Below are positions 41,801 through 52,963 of a stretch of 64,000 bases of DNA, piece by piece. The first letter of the stretch is position 1, and each line of letters opens with the position of its first letter. This stretch comes from Amphiura filiformis (Eukaryota > Echinodermata > Ophiuroidea > Amphilepidida > Amphiuridae), in the NCBI RefSeq assembly GCF_039555335.1, contig NC_092628.1:33316965-33380964 (forward strand), in the 5' to 3' direction. Below the pieces are notes generated by a model. That model made no database searches and had not been told where the DNA came from. It worked only from the letters and a program-made list of their open reading frames with translations. The position numbers and the translations under genes are program-made.

Positions 41801-44800
41801 CATTGGTTAAGTCGCTCGGATTTTACCCGGACGACCGAGAAATTTCCCAGTCGACTGGGCCCACTCGAATACTGATAGACATGGCCAACGATACGCACGT
41901 GAAGTCATCTGGGAACGGCCGGAGCTCGAACCGGGGACCTCACTCACCTCAAGTTGTGCAAACGAACCTTTTCCTTCCCTCTTCCCCAATAATTATGTAT
42001 AAACTATACCGAAATCGCATCATGATGGACGATAACCCAGTTTCCAAAGTGTCAACCAGAATATCATTAAAGAATATATATAACATAATCTACTGACAAC
42101 ACCCAGAAAGCATGATTTATTCAATTTTAGGCCTAATTGACTTTACGAATAAAGTAGGTCTATTTTATTTTTGATCAAGGGGAGCGTGGTCGAGCAGTTA
42201 AGGCGTTGGACTGTAAATCCTAGGGTCGAGGGTTCGAATTCTGAGTAGGTCCGCTTGAGCTCGGCTGGCTCTTTGTGTCCTTGAGCAAGGCACTTCACTC
42301 TGCTTGCTTAGTGCTTCGGAGGGCACTTTAAGCCGTCGGTCCCGTGTACATGTATTTCTGACATTTATGCAGTGTGTACGTTGAAGACGGCTTAAAGTGC
42401 CCTCCGAAGCAAAGCAAGTAGAGTGAAGTGCCTTGCTCAAGGACACAAAGAGCCAGCCGAGCTCAAGCGGACCTACTCAGATTTCGAACCCTCGACCCTT
42501 GGATTTACAGTCCAACGCCTTAACCGCTCGGCCACGCTCCCTTGATAAAAAATAAAATAGACTTTATAAAATACTTTATTCGTAAAGTCAATTAGGCCTA
42601 AAATTGAATAAATCATGCTTTCTGGGTGTTGTCAATAGATTATGTTATACGTATATTCTTTTATAATGATATTCTGTATACCTCAGTTGCGTTGTGCTGT
42701 TCTATGATATCCATAGTTCTACGTGCAAATATATGAGTTGAATATTGGCCCTTGTATTCATATGCAATCCGCTCGTTTACGTAGAAATCATAGCCGCTAT
42801 AATGGCGTCCATTTTGTGGCCATCCAATAGTATGGTCATAATAAGTCTCACTTCCTGACAAGAAACCTGCGGATGAACACATGAAAACCAATATACATAA
42901 GCTGTGCGGTGTGTGGCTGAGGGGGGAGTAGGTATAGTGTAGTGTGTGGTGGTGGGGTGTTTTTCTATTATGTGCAGATTATATATAATTCATTCAACAT
43001 TTTATTTGAGGCGCAATAGCAAATAAACAAAAACCTTATAACACATAGGCCTACACAAACAAATTAGAAAACGTATAATTAACGCCCCCCCACACACACA
43101 CATTTGAAAGTTATATAAATTCTCCTGCTTTCTAACGATATCCTTACAAAAATAATATTTGTGACATATGAACACACACCCCCCTCATAAATAACACAAA
43201 TACGCACATTTGCCAACCCTTACACCCCAAGCACACCAACCCACCCCCAACTATACTCTTACCGCAGTCTAAACGAGGAGACAGAAAAGCATAGTGTGTG
43301 ATGTGTTTGGGTGTACACACTCTACATACAAAACGAGGAGTTTTCACAGGAATGTGAGGAGGTGTGTGAGGAGAACTTAGCACAAATACGACGTACAATT
43401 ATGGAACTCCTCGAATTGGAGGCAAAAATGCCAGAAAAAGACGTCATAACCCCCCTATAGGGTTCTCCACTTTGAGAAGCTCCTCGAATTACTGCTTTTT
43501 GGGTCTAACCTCCTCGAATTCCTGTGTTAGTGTGGGGTGTGTCGGTTTGTAAGCGTGTTTGTGTGTTTGTAAACACTCAACTCCTGGTTTCGCACGCGAT
43601 ACAAACGCACACACCCCGACACACCAAACACAATTCATCAAACACGTTGGGGTGTGTTCATTTGTAACAAATATTATTTTTGCAAGGATTACCTGAGACA
43701 GGAAAGAGCACTTTAGGCCTACTATCACATTTGCTTTATATATGCATATAAAATATAGCAGCACACCCCCACCCAACACCCACTCACCCCCACACACAAA
43801 TTTACCAAACATGTATTTCATATAACACATATAAAGGTAATTTGATTAGTAAAGTGCTCTTTCCTATCTCCGGATATCCTTACAAAAATAGTATTTGTAA
43901 CAAATGAACCCACAAACACACTCACCATGCACCCCACTCCATACTGAAATAACACAAATAAATAGGCACTATCTACACCACACACCCAAACCCAGTCACC
44001 TGCACAGACCCTTCACCAAACCTTTTTCACTGTGCTGCTGTATTAGTACAAAGCAAAATTGATAGTAAAGTGCTCTTTCCTGTCTCAGGTTATCCTTACA
44101 AAAAATCTTTTGACAAGAACACCCCGACACACTTACAACCGATCTACCACACACTAACACACTAACACAAATACACACCCCACACCCAAAATCCGTCAAT
44201 GCCTACCTAGGAACGAATCAAAGCCACGATGAGTGGGAGTACATTCCCTTCTTGAGTATCCCAGGTGCCACTTGCCAACCAGATGAGTAGAATACCCAGC
44301 ATTCCTCAGTACATCCGCTATTGTAACTTCACTTAGTGGTAAGCATTCATCATATTGTGGTTGAAGGATTTGGCTAATTCCATTTCGCATCTGTATAATG
44401 TTTGTAAAAGAACACAGAAATACAAACTCATTTATAAATTTGAAGATTTGTTTTTATTTTTTGTTTTTTCGTTATAGAAAACATCAGAGGTCTAATTAAG
44501 GGAAAGGGTCCTGTCAGCAAAATAGTCCAAGGGCCTTGCAGTAATGGTGGAAGCAGGCTTAAATTAGGTGAAACTCCGCTTTTTTCGGGAGAGTCGATAG
44601 GAGTTTAGTTCCACGGTATTTTTAATAGAAGAAATCAAACAATTAGAAGTCAATATTCCAAGAATTTCTTTACTTTTTCTTTATACTATTTCTTTTCATA
44701 CGCATGTGTCAAAATGTTCGTTTTTATAACAATTCGAATACAGAATGCTTTTCACTGCCTAGGATGTTTCGCTAGGTCCACATCCATTGAGACATATTAA

Positions 44801-47800
44801 TTATAGACATTGATATATTTTTATCTATAAGTAAATTTTTATTCAGAGTTGCTCATGATCCAATTCTTTCGTGTAAATAAATGGCATATAATCTACTCAT
44901 TCATTTCACACTTACATATTTTAATACGGAACTGTTTAAGGGTTGACTAAGTATTGTTGGTCGACATAGTCAAGGCAGCCAAAAAGATAGATTTTCATTG
45001 TCTATAGATCATTATGTTATTGAAAAATAACACCTTGATGTTTTGCAAAAGTTCAGCCTACAAATCATATACTGTGAAAACCTGCTTGATTTACAAACGT
45101 TTTGTGGTTTCAGTCCTCTTGACAATATAACTCAAGAACCACAGGACCTACAAAAGTATATGCAATTTTTGCCAAAGCTCACTTCTATTCGCAGGATGCT
45201 GCGAACTACCAAATCGCAACAGTTGAAAATGGTTATACTAATTAATTATTACTAACATTAAGTCTTTGGAAGACTGAATCTCAACAATTCACACGTCTGA
45301 AGAAGTTTACTTATACAGTTTTTTTTCCCAAGAAATCATAAATTTCGTTTTATTTGATTTATTATCGTTATATTAGCTTAAAATTAATATTTAAATGTTA
45401 TAATACGTTATTTGAAGAAAGCAAATCAAATTACTTTCACATCTATATTGTAATTTGGTCATAATATGAGTATACAAAATACTGTGTGCAAATTACCGAA
45501 TGTTCACACGGCAGCTATTGCACTTACCCACTTCTGGCACCGAGCAGTCGACTTACATTGTATGTTATGAGAAATAAGCATTTGGTTATCAAAGAAAATA
45601 ATAACTCCCCAATCTACGTCTACGCCCAAGGTAAACATATTGATATAAACATACTATTAGTATATACTTTATCATTAAATACAAACATACGTACTAATTT
45701 AAAAAAAATACCCACATTCCATTGTATTGCACACACCACTACATCGCACACCGACATCGCCTGGCTAATAATTACTTGGTACACCAGATATACTAAAATC
45801 AATACCCGGGATCGATACACGTGAATGTGCTATGCACGATTTTGATATTCAGACGAAAATCTTTGGATCCCGGGGTAGTAAATGATGAATATCTCCCGTA
45901 AATGATTTCGTTTAAAGAAACCAGATGTGGTTCCTTGCACGTGAATACCGTAGAAACCCGTCTATAAGGAATAGAAGCGACTGTGATGATAGCATATTTC
46001 ACGCTAGCGCCCTCCACAATATTATATCATTATGGAATTTGAGCAAATCATTTACCGACACAAGCAGGTATACAATGTATTATTTTATCTTTATTTCGCA
46101 TCTCACGAGCATAGCTCACTTGGCAAGGCATAAGACTTTGGTTCTTTAGATCGGAAGATGGTGAGTTCGAGCCTCATCACGGTCACACAAACTTTTATAA
46201 ACAAAATATTGTTCAAACTTTTCATTTATATTTTCTTGCATTTTCTAAAGACTCCTTTCGTGATCATTTTTTTTTATTTAGTTTAATTTATTCTATTGTT
46301 TTTCTTTTATTGTTTCTTTTCTTTGTCTTTTTTTCTTGTTTAATTTTATTTTTCTTTATTTTCTTTGATTCATATAATATTGGCAGGATAAGGAGAGGAG
46401 GGAACTAAAGACCCATTCAGTGATTTGCTCATCCGGACGATCGTAAAAATCATCAAAATTCACCTTTGTCATTGTCATAGATGTGGTAACATAGCCTGCT
46501 AGTGGTTCAGCAGAAAACCGTGTGACACATAATATATACATTTGGCTACATTTTATTATACGATAAATACGAATTTATTAAACATGGTAACAAATATTCT
46601 CTAGCAGATCGGTTATACGATGGAACTGGTAGGCATAGGCCTATTATAAATTCGGGATATTAAATATCTTCCTGACGAGACAGATCTGCGCATGTGGTCA
46701 AAGACGATTCCTTACTAGCCACAGACCGTCCGCTGGAATTAGTTGAATCGCTATTCGCCACTTGCACAGTTCCGCCATTATGCACTATATGCGGGAGAGC
46801 CTCGAACTGGCAGCATACATGAAAGGAAGAATTACGTAACCTTACACAGAATGTTATATGACTGGTTCAATTCCCATTCATGTATGCTGCCAGTTCGAGG
46901 CTCTCCCGCACATAGTGCATAATGGCGGAACCGTGCAAGTGGCGAATGGCTGTTGGTCGGACCTCTCATCTCTCCACATCGATTGTGACCTATCCCCGAC
47001 AGTGGCGTACCGTGGCCGCCCCAACCCCGGGGGCTGAAGAAGAAACAATTTTGCCGCCCCTTCCTTAACAGCCCGAAAAGGTTGACCCAATTTTTTCACG
47101 GTCGTTTGAAAAAGTGAAGAGCAAAAAAAACAAAAAAAACAAAAAAACAAAAACGGTTTTAGGCGCTAGCGCCCTAAAAGCAACCTTTTTTCAAAAAATT
47201 TTATGCTTTTTCAATTTTTTGCGCCCTTTTTTATTTGCTAATTCGTTTTGCTGCCCCCTTCGTTTTTGCTGCCCTGTTTTTGCCGCCCCTTCTTCTTCCG
47301 CCGCCCCTTCGTTTTTGCCGCCCCCTACTTTTACCCCGGGGGGCTGGCGCCCCAAAGCCCCCCGCAAAATACGCGCATGCCCGACATTGCCCTTATGAAC
47401 TCACATCCTCCTGTTTTATTTCAATACGCTGGCGAAGTTACGTAATAATCGGATTAACTACCATAGCAATAGGTGAAAACAATTTTTTAATATACCGCGT
47501 TATACACTGATACGTTCAGGCGGTACCTCTTCATTGAACCATATCATGCTGCACCTGTAAGATCTTTGAAAAGACCAGTATTGTATTCAATCTATGATTG
47601 CAGACATACACAGTACAGGTGATGAGTGTAACCTGCTTGTAGCGCAGCGCGATTTGTTCAAAATTGTTTTCACCTATTGCTATGGTAATTAATCCGATTA
47701 ATTACGCAACTTCACCAGCGTATAATGGCCGAATAAATTCTGACCATCACTTGGCTTGTTGGATTCGTCTATACTACAATTCGCTGTCGAAGTGACGTAA

Positions 47801-50800
47801 TAATCGCAATAACTACCATCAAGCAGATTGCACTAATCACCCGCGTATGTCACCAAACATAGATTGAATAACACTCTTTTCATAAATACTAATCTTACAT
47901 GGCGAGTGATTAGCATTTCTTTGACAACTATGGTTTAATGCATAGGTGCCACGTGAACGATGAAGTGCAGGGCTATATATTCGAAATTGTATTCATCAAT
48001 TGCTATGGTAGTTAATCCGATTAATTACGTCACATCGACAGCGAATAGCCTATAGTATGTTTTCAAGTGGAACCAAAAATAGTGTATGTCCATTGCTAGC
48101 TATGGTAATTAATCATGTTAGTGTTTACATCACTACTTCGGTGAAGACAAGAGAAGTGTGCCTTCTCTACCAACGCCTGTGATATAACAGGTGCAAGCGA
48201 AACAAAATTGAATGACCAGAATAGTTTCCTTTGTCAGATGAATTGATTGAAGTTTTTGAAGACACTCTATTCTTGATGGGACAATAGATTCAAATATGGA
48301 ATAATTATTATTCCTCATCTATTTTTTTTTATTGAAAAAACTGCAATTGTGGCAACAGAACAATATTTATTTTGATTTCATTTCAAGTAGAAACAAAATC
48401 GTGCTTAAGCCAAAAACGCACCCTACCTCAAGAATTGGGATGGCACAAAGGTGCAACATAGGTTTTTATTGCAAAGACGAGGACAGACAAGTAGTTACAA
48501 CACATCTGTCTAACTGTGGGTTTCGCTATTATTTAGAATAAATGCTTTTACTAGTTTCTATAAAACCACAAAATTACTAAAAAACTATAAAAAAACTAAA
48601 AAAAAAAAAAAACGCACCTAAAATTAAAAGTAGAAAGGTAGATTTGAAGAAAGATAAAAGAACATGTCAAAAGTTAAAATTAAACGAGAATGAAAAAACG
48701 GAACCGGTGCCCGGACCATGCTCTCTTCAGCATGTCTTCAGTTCCAAAGTCTGACGCTCTATCAATTGAGCTATACGATCCTGATAATTATACGAAACAG
48801 TCGTTATTATGTCAATACAATTGATTGGTGTTACAACATACTTAGATGGAATGCATAGCCACCCAGTGCCAGTATATATTTGCTCAAACTCCAAATACAA
48901 CAAGCAACCAATTTTATTGAGGGCGTTTCTTAGGTATATCCTTGTAGACGGGGTTTTACGGTATATGTGTTGAACAGATATGATAGTCGTTAGCTTGCGT
49001 CTTGAGAAAGAAGCTTGCGTCTTGAACTAAAAAACTGACAATAATTCTGATTTTATATGTGCCGAATTATATCGCAGTGTATAGGCCAATCGTGGGTAGT
49101 CTAAAAGCATATGACCTATGGCGTACCATGCTCGACTCACACACAGCGAGGTCAGTCATCGGGCAATTGTCAGTAGCCTTAAAAAGATGTCCTTCGGTCC
49201 ATTATGCGTCTCAAAACTATTAAACAGGTCGGAACAAAATGGCCATGTGTGGCGGTGGATTACCTAACATGGCGATTTCTGCCATGAAGATATCGGGGCG
49301 ATGACACTGTGCATCGTCAACGCATCCGTAACCCCTACCCAAACCAACAAAGTTACAGTGCTCCTGGAGCACTGTGTGTTGACGACAACTAAATTAACCT
49401 ACAGAGACCTACTAGTTTTATTAACCGCGAAAATTTACTAACCGCTCTCGTCCACCGAGACTGTTTGACTTTGTTCTTCTGGTTACTGTTCTGAGATTTC
49501 ACTTCTTTTGGTTTCTTAGCTTTGTCAAAGGACCATTTCTGATAACCGCACTTCTTCAAGTTTAATTCAGAAGAATACAAATGTTGAGACAAAAGGACAA
49601 GTAGTTCTTCCGGGGTAGTTCTGCTCTACGTTAAAGGAACTTCCGAAGCCCTACGAAGAATTTTTGGCACCTGCGGTATCAGAGTTTGCTTTAAACCCAC
49701 TCAAACTCTGAGGCAGCTACTTGTCTCGCCTAAAGATAAAACATTGTTCAGAATCCTACATTGGTGACGGAGACTGAAAGATTGATAATTGAAAACCAGA
49801 TTCTCTGAACACCGTCGTCCGAGTACTACCTCGTCGGAAGTCTCCCAGCACATCCACATTGAATCCCCCGGCCACCAAGCTGATTTAGACGAGGTCAAAA
49901 TCCTTGACCGGGACGCTAGATACTTTGAAAGGGGTGTGAAGGAGTCAATTTACATCAGAGTCAACCAACCATCTCTCAACCGCGACGGGGGCCGATACAA
50001 GTTACCAAGAGTGTACGACCGGGTTTTGGGGTCAAGTGTCCAAAAGGTCACTGATCCCAAACTTGGGTTGCCAGTCTCCAGATGAAGGTCAAAGTTGTAG
50101 TTTTATATTATTAAGAAAATTCTCTTCAAATATCGACGCGCTTGCTGAGAGCTGCATTAATTGGTCGGGAGCAGTTTGGCTAAGTTGTCGCCGCTTACAC
50201 AAACGGTAAGGCAGTGAGACCATGGGTGTAATATATTGAAAACTCGTCGGACCCATGATTGGTAAAAGAGAGCTTATAAATTTGGAAGATGTCTCATTTC
50301 AGACAAACCATCACCATATGCTAATTATGGTCAGGGTTTATTGACCCTAACCCTAACCCTTAACGTAACTCTAACCTGATAGTTTGTCTATACATCTATA
50401 ACCATAGATTTATGGGAAGTGGAAGGGAAAATATCTAGAGAATCGATGGGTCTGCGTGTTTTGGGTTTATTGATAATGGTATAGACTACATTACCAGTCG
50501 TTATACACGGATCCAAGGGAGGGTCTACCAACTGACTTACCACAACAGTGACAACTGACAACACTATTAAAAATACACATTTTACAGGATTTATACATTC
50601 GTAGAAATGCATGCACTTTCCTTTTTTGTTCTATATCAATGCGCTCTATTTTTTTATGGAAATATGACAATGTTGTTTAAACTGACCTGGTATCTCCCGG
50701 TCATGAGTTGAGCTCTGGATGGAGAGCAGAGATTAGCAACATAATAGTTTTCTAGACGAACCCCGGTTGTAGCTAATTTATCTATAGTTGGTGAAATAAT

Positions 50801-52910
50801 GTGTGAATTATGATATCCGACATCATTGTAGCCTAAGTCATCCGCCAAGATGAAAATTACGTGAGGGCGTGTTTCTCTACCTTGCTGTGGATAGTAATAA
50901 TGAGAGTAAAATAATTATTTTAGTATTTCGTCAACATGTATCGTTCATGGAGTTTAACTTATATGATGCCAGTACAAAACAAATGAAACAACCGACCGTT
51001 ACAACGGGATTGAATCCGGGACCTCTCGCACCAAAGACGAGGCAAAGACCTTAACCAGTGATTCACGCTGTATCATCATACTGCAGTTACTGTTCATTTT
51101 CCTATATACACAATACACAGTGCTCTCACCATTCACGTGTGACCTCTACAAACAGTGTATGTTAGAGGTATAGGCCATTGCCTAGTTAACGTCACTGTGT
51201 GAAAAATAACCGGCCAATATTTGTTGTACTCTCTGAAATTCTAGAAAATATAGTTTTGTAACATGTCCTAAATTTTAGCTAATTTAGATATTTATAAATA
51301 TTCGCACTTTGGTGTTTTAGTAAGGAAGGACACGGCATGCCTGCAAAATCCCCTGTGTAAATCGCATGCAACTTTTAGCGACTATCACTCACTTGTAGAC
51401 CGCTTTCTTCCAAAGGGCATTAAAGCTAAACCACTTGACGGATATTTTTTGTACTTACTGTCAATCAAGAATAATGTATACATTACATGTAGGCTAAAAA
51501 CTGAGTAGGTGGGGCATCTGCAAATGTTCGTACTTCCCTGATATGTAAATGACAGATAACAGCCAAAACAGCTCCCATATCTGTCCATAACTTTGGTCAG
51601 TGCAGCGAGACAGGGGATTTCAAGTGGGTGATTATTGAATGGCAAGTGCCATATTTGGGCATAAGTGCAGTCCACCATTCAATGTGGAGGATAGACTAGA
51701 CTTTATCGATTGATTTTGCTGGAGCAATTTCCTGTTAACCAGGTTTAAGTAGGGCCTACTGCAAAGGTCGAATCCTGTTTGCTGTGCAGTATAACTGCAC
51801 TATGTATATTTTACTTACACTAGCACTATCCGTAAATGATTCAGTCCGTTCCTGCTCGTCCACTTCCACGTTATCAAAGGTTGACCTAACAATACCTTTG
51901 ATTCTGGTTCTGTTGTCTGAAAAAGGAATAGCAACGACGCGAATGATTGATTAAGAACTGGACCTTATGACCATCATTCACGAGGAGGAGGATCAATTTG
52001 AGACAGTGTCTATAGGCCTATCAATTTGTTTTAAATTCTAAGTATTTTGTGTATCTGAATGACCTATGACCCCTCTGTCCAATGGTTTCCAAAAGTGGGT
52101 AATTTTGATCCGTCACTATGATATTGGGAAGACATGTCCAAATTTGGTGTTTTGGTCAATTCGATCATGTGACTTACGACGTGTCGTAGGCCTACATGTT
52201 AGACGGAAACACATCCATGGGATCATCTTTGATCAGGTGCGTCTGCTAATTGGATCTTTCCGTGACACTCTGCCTTACAGAAGGCCCCATGTCACATGGG
52301 AAAACACGGTAAAGCGCCCAAAACCGACAATTGCTGGACATTACTGGAAATTGCGGGAAATGATGCTAAATTGTGATCGATCACTATGAATCGCGTTAAA
52401 TTTTGATAAATCACAGTAAATTGAGGCAAACTTTACAAAATTGTTTCAAATTTTGGTTAAACGGCTAAAACCGCCAAAAATCATCATGAAATCTCCTAAG
52501 AAAGCTTAAAATCTGCAAAATGGCTGGAAATCACATCAGTAAATTGCTGAAAATGATGCTAAATTGTGCTAAATTTTGATCAACCACAGCAAACTGAGGT
52601 AAATTTTGCAAAATTGTTTCAAATCTTGACCAATCGGCTAAAATCGCCGAAAATCGCCAACAAATTTGCTAACAAGAATAATGTGCGGTTTTCCCATGTG
52701 ACATGTGGGCTTACAGAAAACCTAACAAGACATATTATTTCATGAGAAATAAAACAAAAATGAGGAAAGGATATTCCATAGACCTTGCTTACCTGCTACA
52801 AAATTGTTGTCAGCCGTTAGCGTTGAATAGTTAGTGACGACCACAAAAGCCAGGGTTAGCATCAACAAAGTGAGAAGAGTAATTGTATAAGATCGTAATT
52901 CAGGCATCAT
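38605..52910 (-). CDS. Arylsulfatase B/I/J-like sulfatase gene (9 exons, complete)
   Basis: Hydrolyses sulfate esters, most likely of sulfated glycans, in the secretory pathway, lysosome or outside the cell. Exons in coding order: 52910-52793, 51916-51819, 50884-50687, 44390-44207, 42866-42682, 41534-41327, 40554-40263, 39839-39718, 38894-38605; total 1695 nt, 564 residues plus stop, all phases consistent. Seen: N-terminal hydrophobic segment (residues 10-27), metal ligands D87 and D88 in ILADDLGYNDVG, formylglycine cysteine C125 in LCSPSRAQLMTGRYQ, K178 and H180 in GKWHLG, H273, D331-N332 in STDNGG, and K363 in LRGGKGSDWEGG. Human ARSB, ARSI and ARSJ are of similar length. A roughly 14-residue insertion separates DNGG from the WPLRGG motif compared with ARSB. 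N-glycosylation sequons are present (NIT, NLT, NAT, NKT). Exact substrate and B/I/J orthology cannot be decided by eye. Confidence 0.92.
39415..39495 (-). mobile_element. tRNA-like SINE head in sulfatase intron 8
   Basis: Complement gives an A box in cagtggctcaattgacaag and B box ggttcgaatct. No closing acceptor stem, so not a functional tRNA. Confidence 0.55.
39718..39839 (-). CDS. Sulfatase exon 8
   Basis: Acceptor cctgtttcag, donor ACAAG|GTATTA, 122 nt. Reads SPRQELLHNVVV, VYGAIRVGDWKLLQLGD, the family R-x-E-L-L-H-N and A-I-R-x-G-x-W-K-L motifs of the C-terminal subdomain. Confidence 0.93.
39850..40250. repeat. Low-complexity TGGTAA and GAAGAAGGA tracts in sulfatase intron 7
   Basis: 39870-40020 is (AATGGTAAATGG)n; 40025-40245 is almost pure purine (GAA/GGA) on the plus strand, a homopurine mirror-type tract able to adopt triplex structure. 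The sulfatase exon 7 donor is about 13 bp away. Confidence 0.9.
40263..40554 (-). CDS. Sulfatase exon 7: DNGG metal site and WEGG motif
   Basis: Acceptor gatttatttttag, donor TTAAG|GTAATA, 292 nt. Starts DNGGPLKDYEDPEFLN, has WPLRGGKGSDWEGGIRG with the catalytic lysine, then MVDWLPTVAGYLG and LDGYNIWSTLR. The 14-residue spacer after DNGG is longer than I recall for ARSB. Confidence 0.95.
41327..41534 (-). CDS. Sulfatase exon 6
   Basis: Acceptor ttattttacag, donor CTACAG|GTAATT, 208 nt. Reads PLFIFLSLQAVHSPFDVPKK (active-site histidine), then RRIYAGMVTCMDEAIGNIT and NTVLIFSTG. The final G joins the next exon to complete the S-T-D-N-G-G metal site. Confidence 0.95.
41800..41965 (-). mobile_element. 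tRNA-like SINE in sulfatase intron 5
   Basis: Plus-strand ggagctcgaaccggggacct is a complementary B box; flanking ggccaacgatacgcacgtg belongs to its body. Degenerate. Confidence 0.4.
42057..42676. repeat. 620-bp near-perfect palindrome with tRNA-like SINE in each arm
   Basis: Left arm 42057-42337, loop of 48 bases, right arm 42386-42676. Each arm has a tRNA-Tyr-like promoter: A box gcgtggtcgagcagttaagg, GGACTGTAAATCC anticodon-like region and B box GGGTTCGAATTC, followed by a SINE body (ccttgagcaaggcacttcac) and AT-rich flank. Inverted copies differ at only a few positions. The right arm stops about 5 bp past the exon 5 donor. Confidence 0.92.
42682..42866 (-). CDS. Sulfatase exon 5
   Basis: Acceptor catccgcag, donor CTGAG|GTATAC, 185 nt. 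Reads FLSGSETYYDHTIGWPQNG, YDFYVNERIAYEYKGQYST, HIFARRTMDIIEQHNATE. It corresponds to the G-S-E-D/T-Y-Y segment and the following Y-S-T-H-x-F helix of ARSB-type sulfatases. The right end of a 620-bp palindrome stops about 5 bases beyond its donor. Confidence 0.93.
43080..44160. repeat. CA-rich repeat cluster in sulfatase intron 4
   Basis: The block ggatatccttacaaaaatar, tatttgtaacaaatgaac, followed by CACACC-rich sequence, appears near 43135, 43870 and 44090, and inverted near 43655-43735 with gagacaggaaagagcacttt. A related gagacaggaaagtccacatt lies at 9828. Confidence 0.7.
44207..44390 (-). CDS. Sulfatase exon 4: GKWHLG motif
   Basis: Acceptor attatacag, donor CCTAG|GTAGGC, 184 nt. Reads MRNGISQILQPQYDECLPL, TIADVLRNAGYSTHLVGKWH and RRECTPTHRGFDSFLG, matching the second catalytic motif and the ARSB/I/J-type RKECxPTxRGFD segment. 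Confidence 0.95.
44391..46080. other. Sulfatase intron 3, right-hand part, nothing coding
   Basis: AT-rich sequence. Only the CCGTAAAAC MITE fragment near 45946 is recognisable. Confidence 0.45.
46085..46185 (+). mobile_element. tRNA-like SINE head
   Basis: gcatagctcacttggcaagg (A box) and gtgagttcgagcctcatcac (B box) at normal spacing; acceptor stem does not close. Followed by a T-rich tract. Confidence 0.5.
46753..46947. mobile_element. 195-bp palindrome
   Basis: Arms of about 70 bp (attcgccacttgcacagttc ... and complement), including gggagagcctcgaactggca. Nearly perfect. Confidence 0.85.
47000..47390. mobile_element. CAGTGGCGTACCGTGGCCGC repeat, copy 1
   Basis: CAGTGGCGTA end typical of hAT-like repeats; a GC-rich border, AT-rich middle and multiple gccgcccctt words. 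A second copy in reverse orientation is at 62449-62800. Confidence 0.75.
47425..47723. mobile_element. TACGTAATAATCGGATTAAC palindromic MITE, copy B1
   Basis: tacgctggcgaagttacgta and its complement ttacgcaacttcaccagcgta at the ends; inner arms actaccatagcaataggtga match. Second copy 55 bp away. Confidence 0.8.
47779..48046. mobile_element. Palindromic MITE, copy B2
   Basis: attcgctgtcgaagtgacgt and complement acgtcacatcgacagcgaat at the ends. Same family as 47425-47723 and, diverged, 25690-26053. Confidence 0.8.
48705..48785 (-). mobile_element. tRNA-like SINE head
   Basis: Complement reads gtatagctcaattgatagag (A box) then a degenerate B-box end (gcaccggttc). Not a closed cloverleaf. Confidence 0.45.
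49618..50085 (+). mobile_element. Penelope-like element C-terminal fragment
   Basis: YVKGTSEALRRIFGTCGIRV, TLRQLLVSPKDK, then after a gap TRFSEHRRPSTTSSEVSQHI, YFERGVKESIYIRVNQPSLN and RDGGRYKLPRVYD: the RT thumb and GIY-YIG endonuclease end of Penelope-like retroelements, as known from that family. The YIGET part is damaged near 49760. Lies in sulfatase intron 3 in antisense. Confidence 0.8.
50687..50884 (-). CDS. Sulfatase exon 3: catalytic core with formylglycine site
   Basis: Acceptor atccacag, donor TACCAG|GTCAGT, 66 codons in phase 0. Carries RPHVIFILADDLGYNDVG (two metal-binding aspartates) and LCSPSRAQLMTGRYQ, the C-x-P-S-R signature whose cysteine is converted to formylglycine. Confidence 0.95.
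50995..51065 (-). mobile_element. tRNA-like SINE head
   Basis: Complement reads atcactggttaaggtctttg (A-box region) and cggattcaatcccg (B-box-like). Confidence 0.4.
51819..51916 (-). CDS. Sulfatase exon 2: linker
   Basis: Acceptor cctttttcag, donor GCTAGT|GTAAGT; 98 nt, entering phase 1 and leaving phase 0. Encodes DNRTRIKGIVRSTFDNVEVD then an acidic stretch. It is a lineage-variable stem between the membrane segment and the catalytic domain; no family motif is expected here. Confidence 0.72.
52793..52910 (-). CDS. Sulfatase exon 1: signal peptide or signal anchor
   Basis: Starts ATGATG; MMPELRSYT is followed by ITLLTLLMLTLAFVVVTNY, then ADNNFVAG, donor GCAG|GTAAGC. The hydrophobic run without an obvious cleavage site could be a signal peptide or a type II anchor. 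An 18-residue upstream ORF (ATG at 52963) ends in a TGA overlapping the first ATG. A tatttttag acceptor just upstream (about 52966) hints at a 5'-leader intron. Confidence 0.78.
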
Positions 52911-52963
52911 AAACTCGAGGAAGAAACAGGCAACAAGTCACACGTACTTTGGAACCTTGGCAT
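52907..52963 (-). promoter_or_regulatory. Upstream ORF overlapping the sulfatase start codon
   Basis: ATG at 52963-52961 opens 18 codons (MPRFQSTCDLLPVSSSSL) ending in TGA at 52909-52907, so the stop overlaps the main ATG in the form ATGA. If the leader includes this ATG, translation of the sulfatase would depend on reinitiation or leaky scanning. It begins immediately at a possible acceptor (tatttttag|ATG). Confidence 0.4.

Noticed and set aside
46085-46185. Functional tRNA gene
   Set aside because: A and B boxes are present but the acceptor stem does not pair and no clear anticodon arm forms; same for the other tRNA-like heads.
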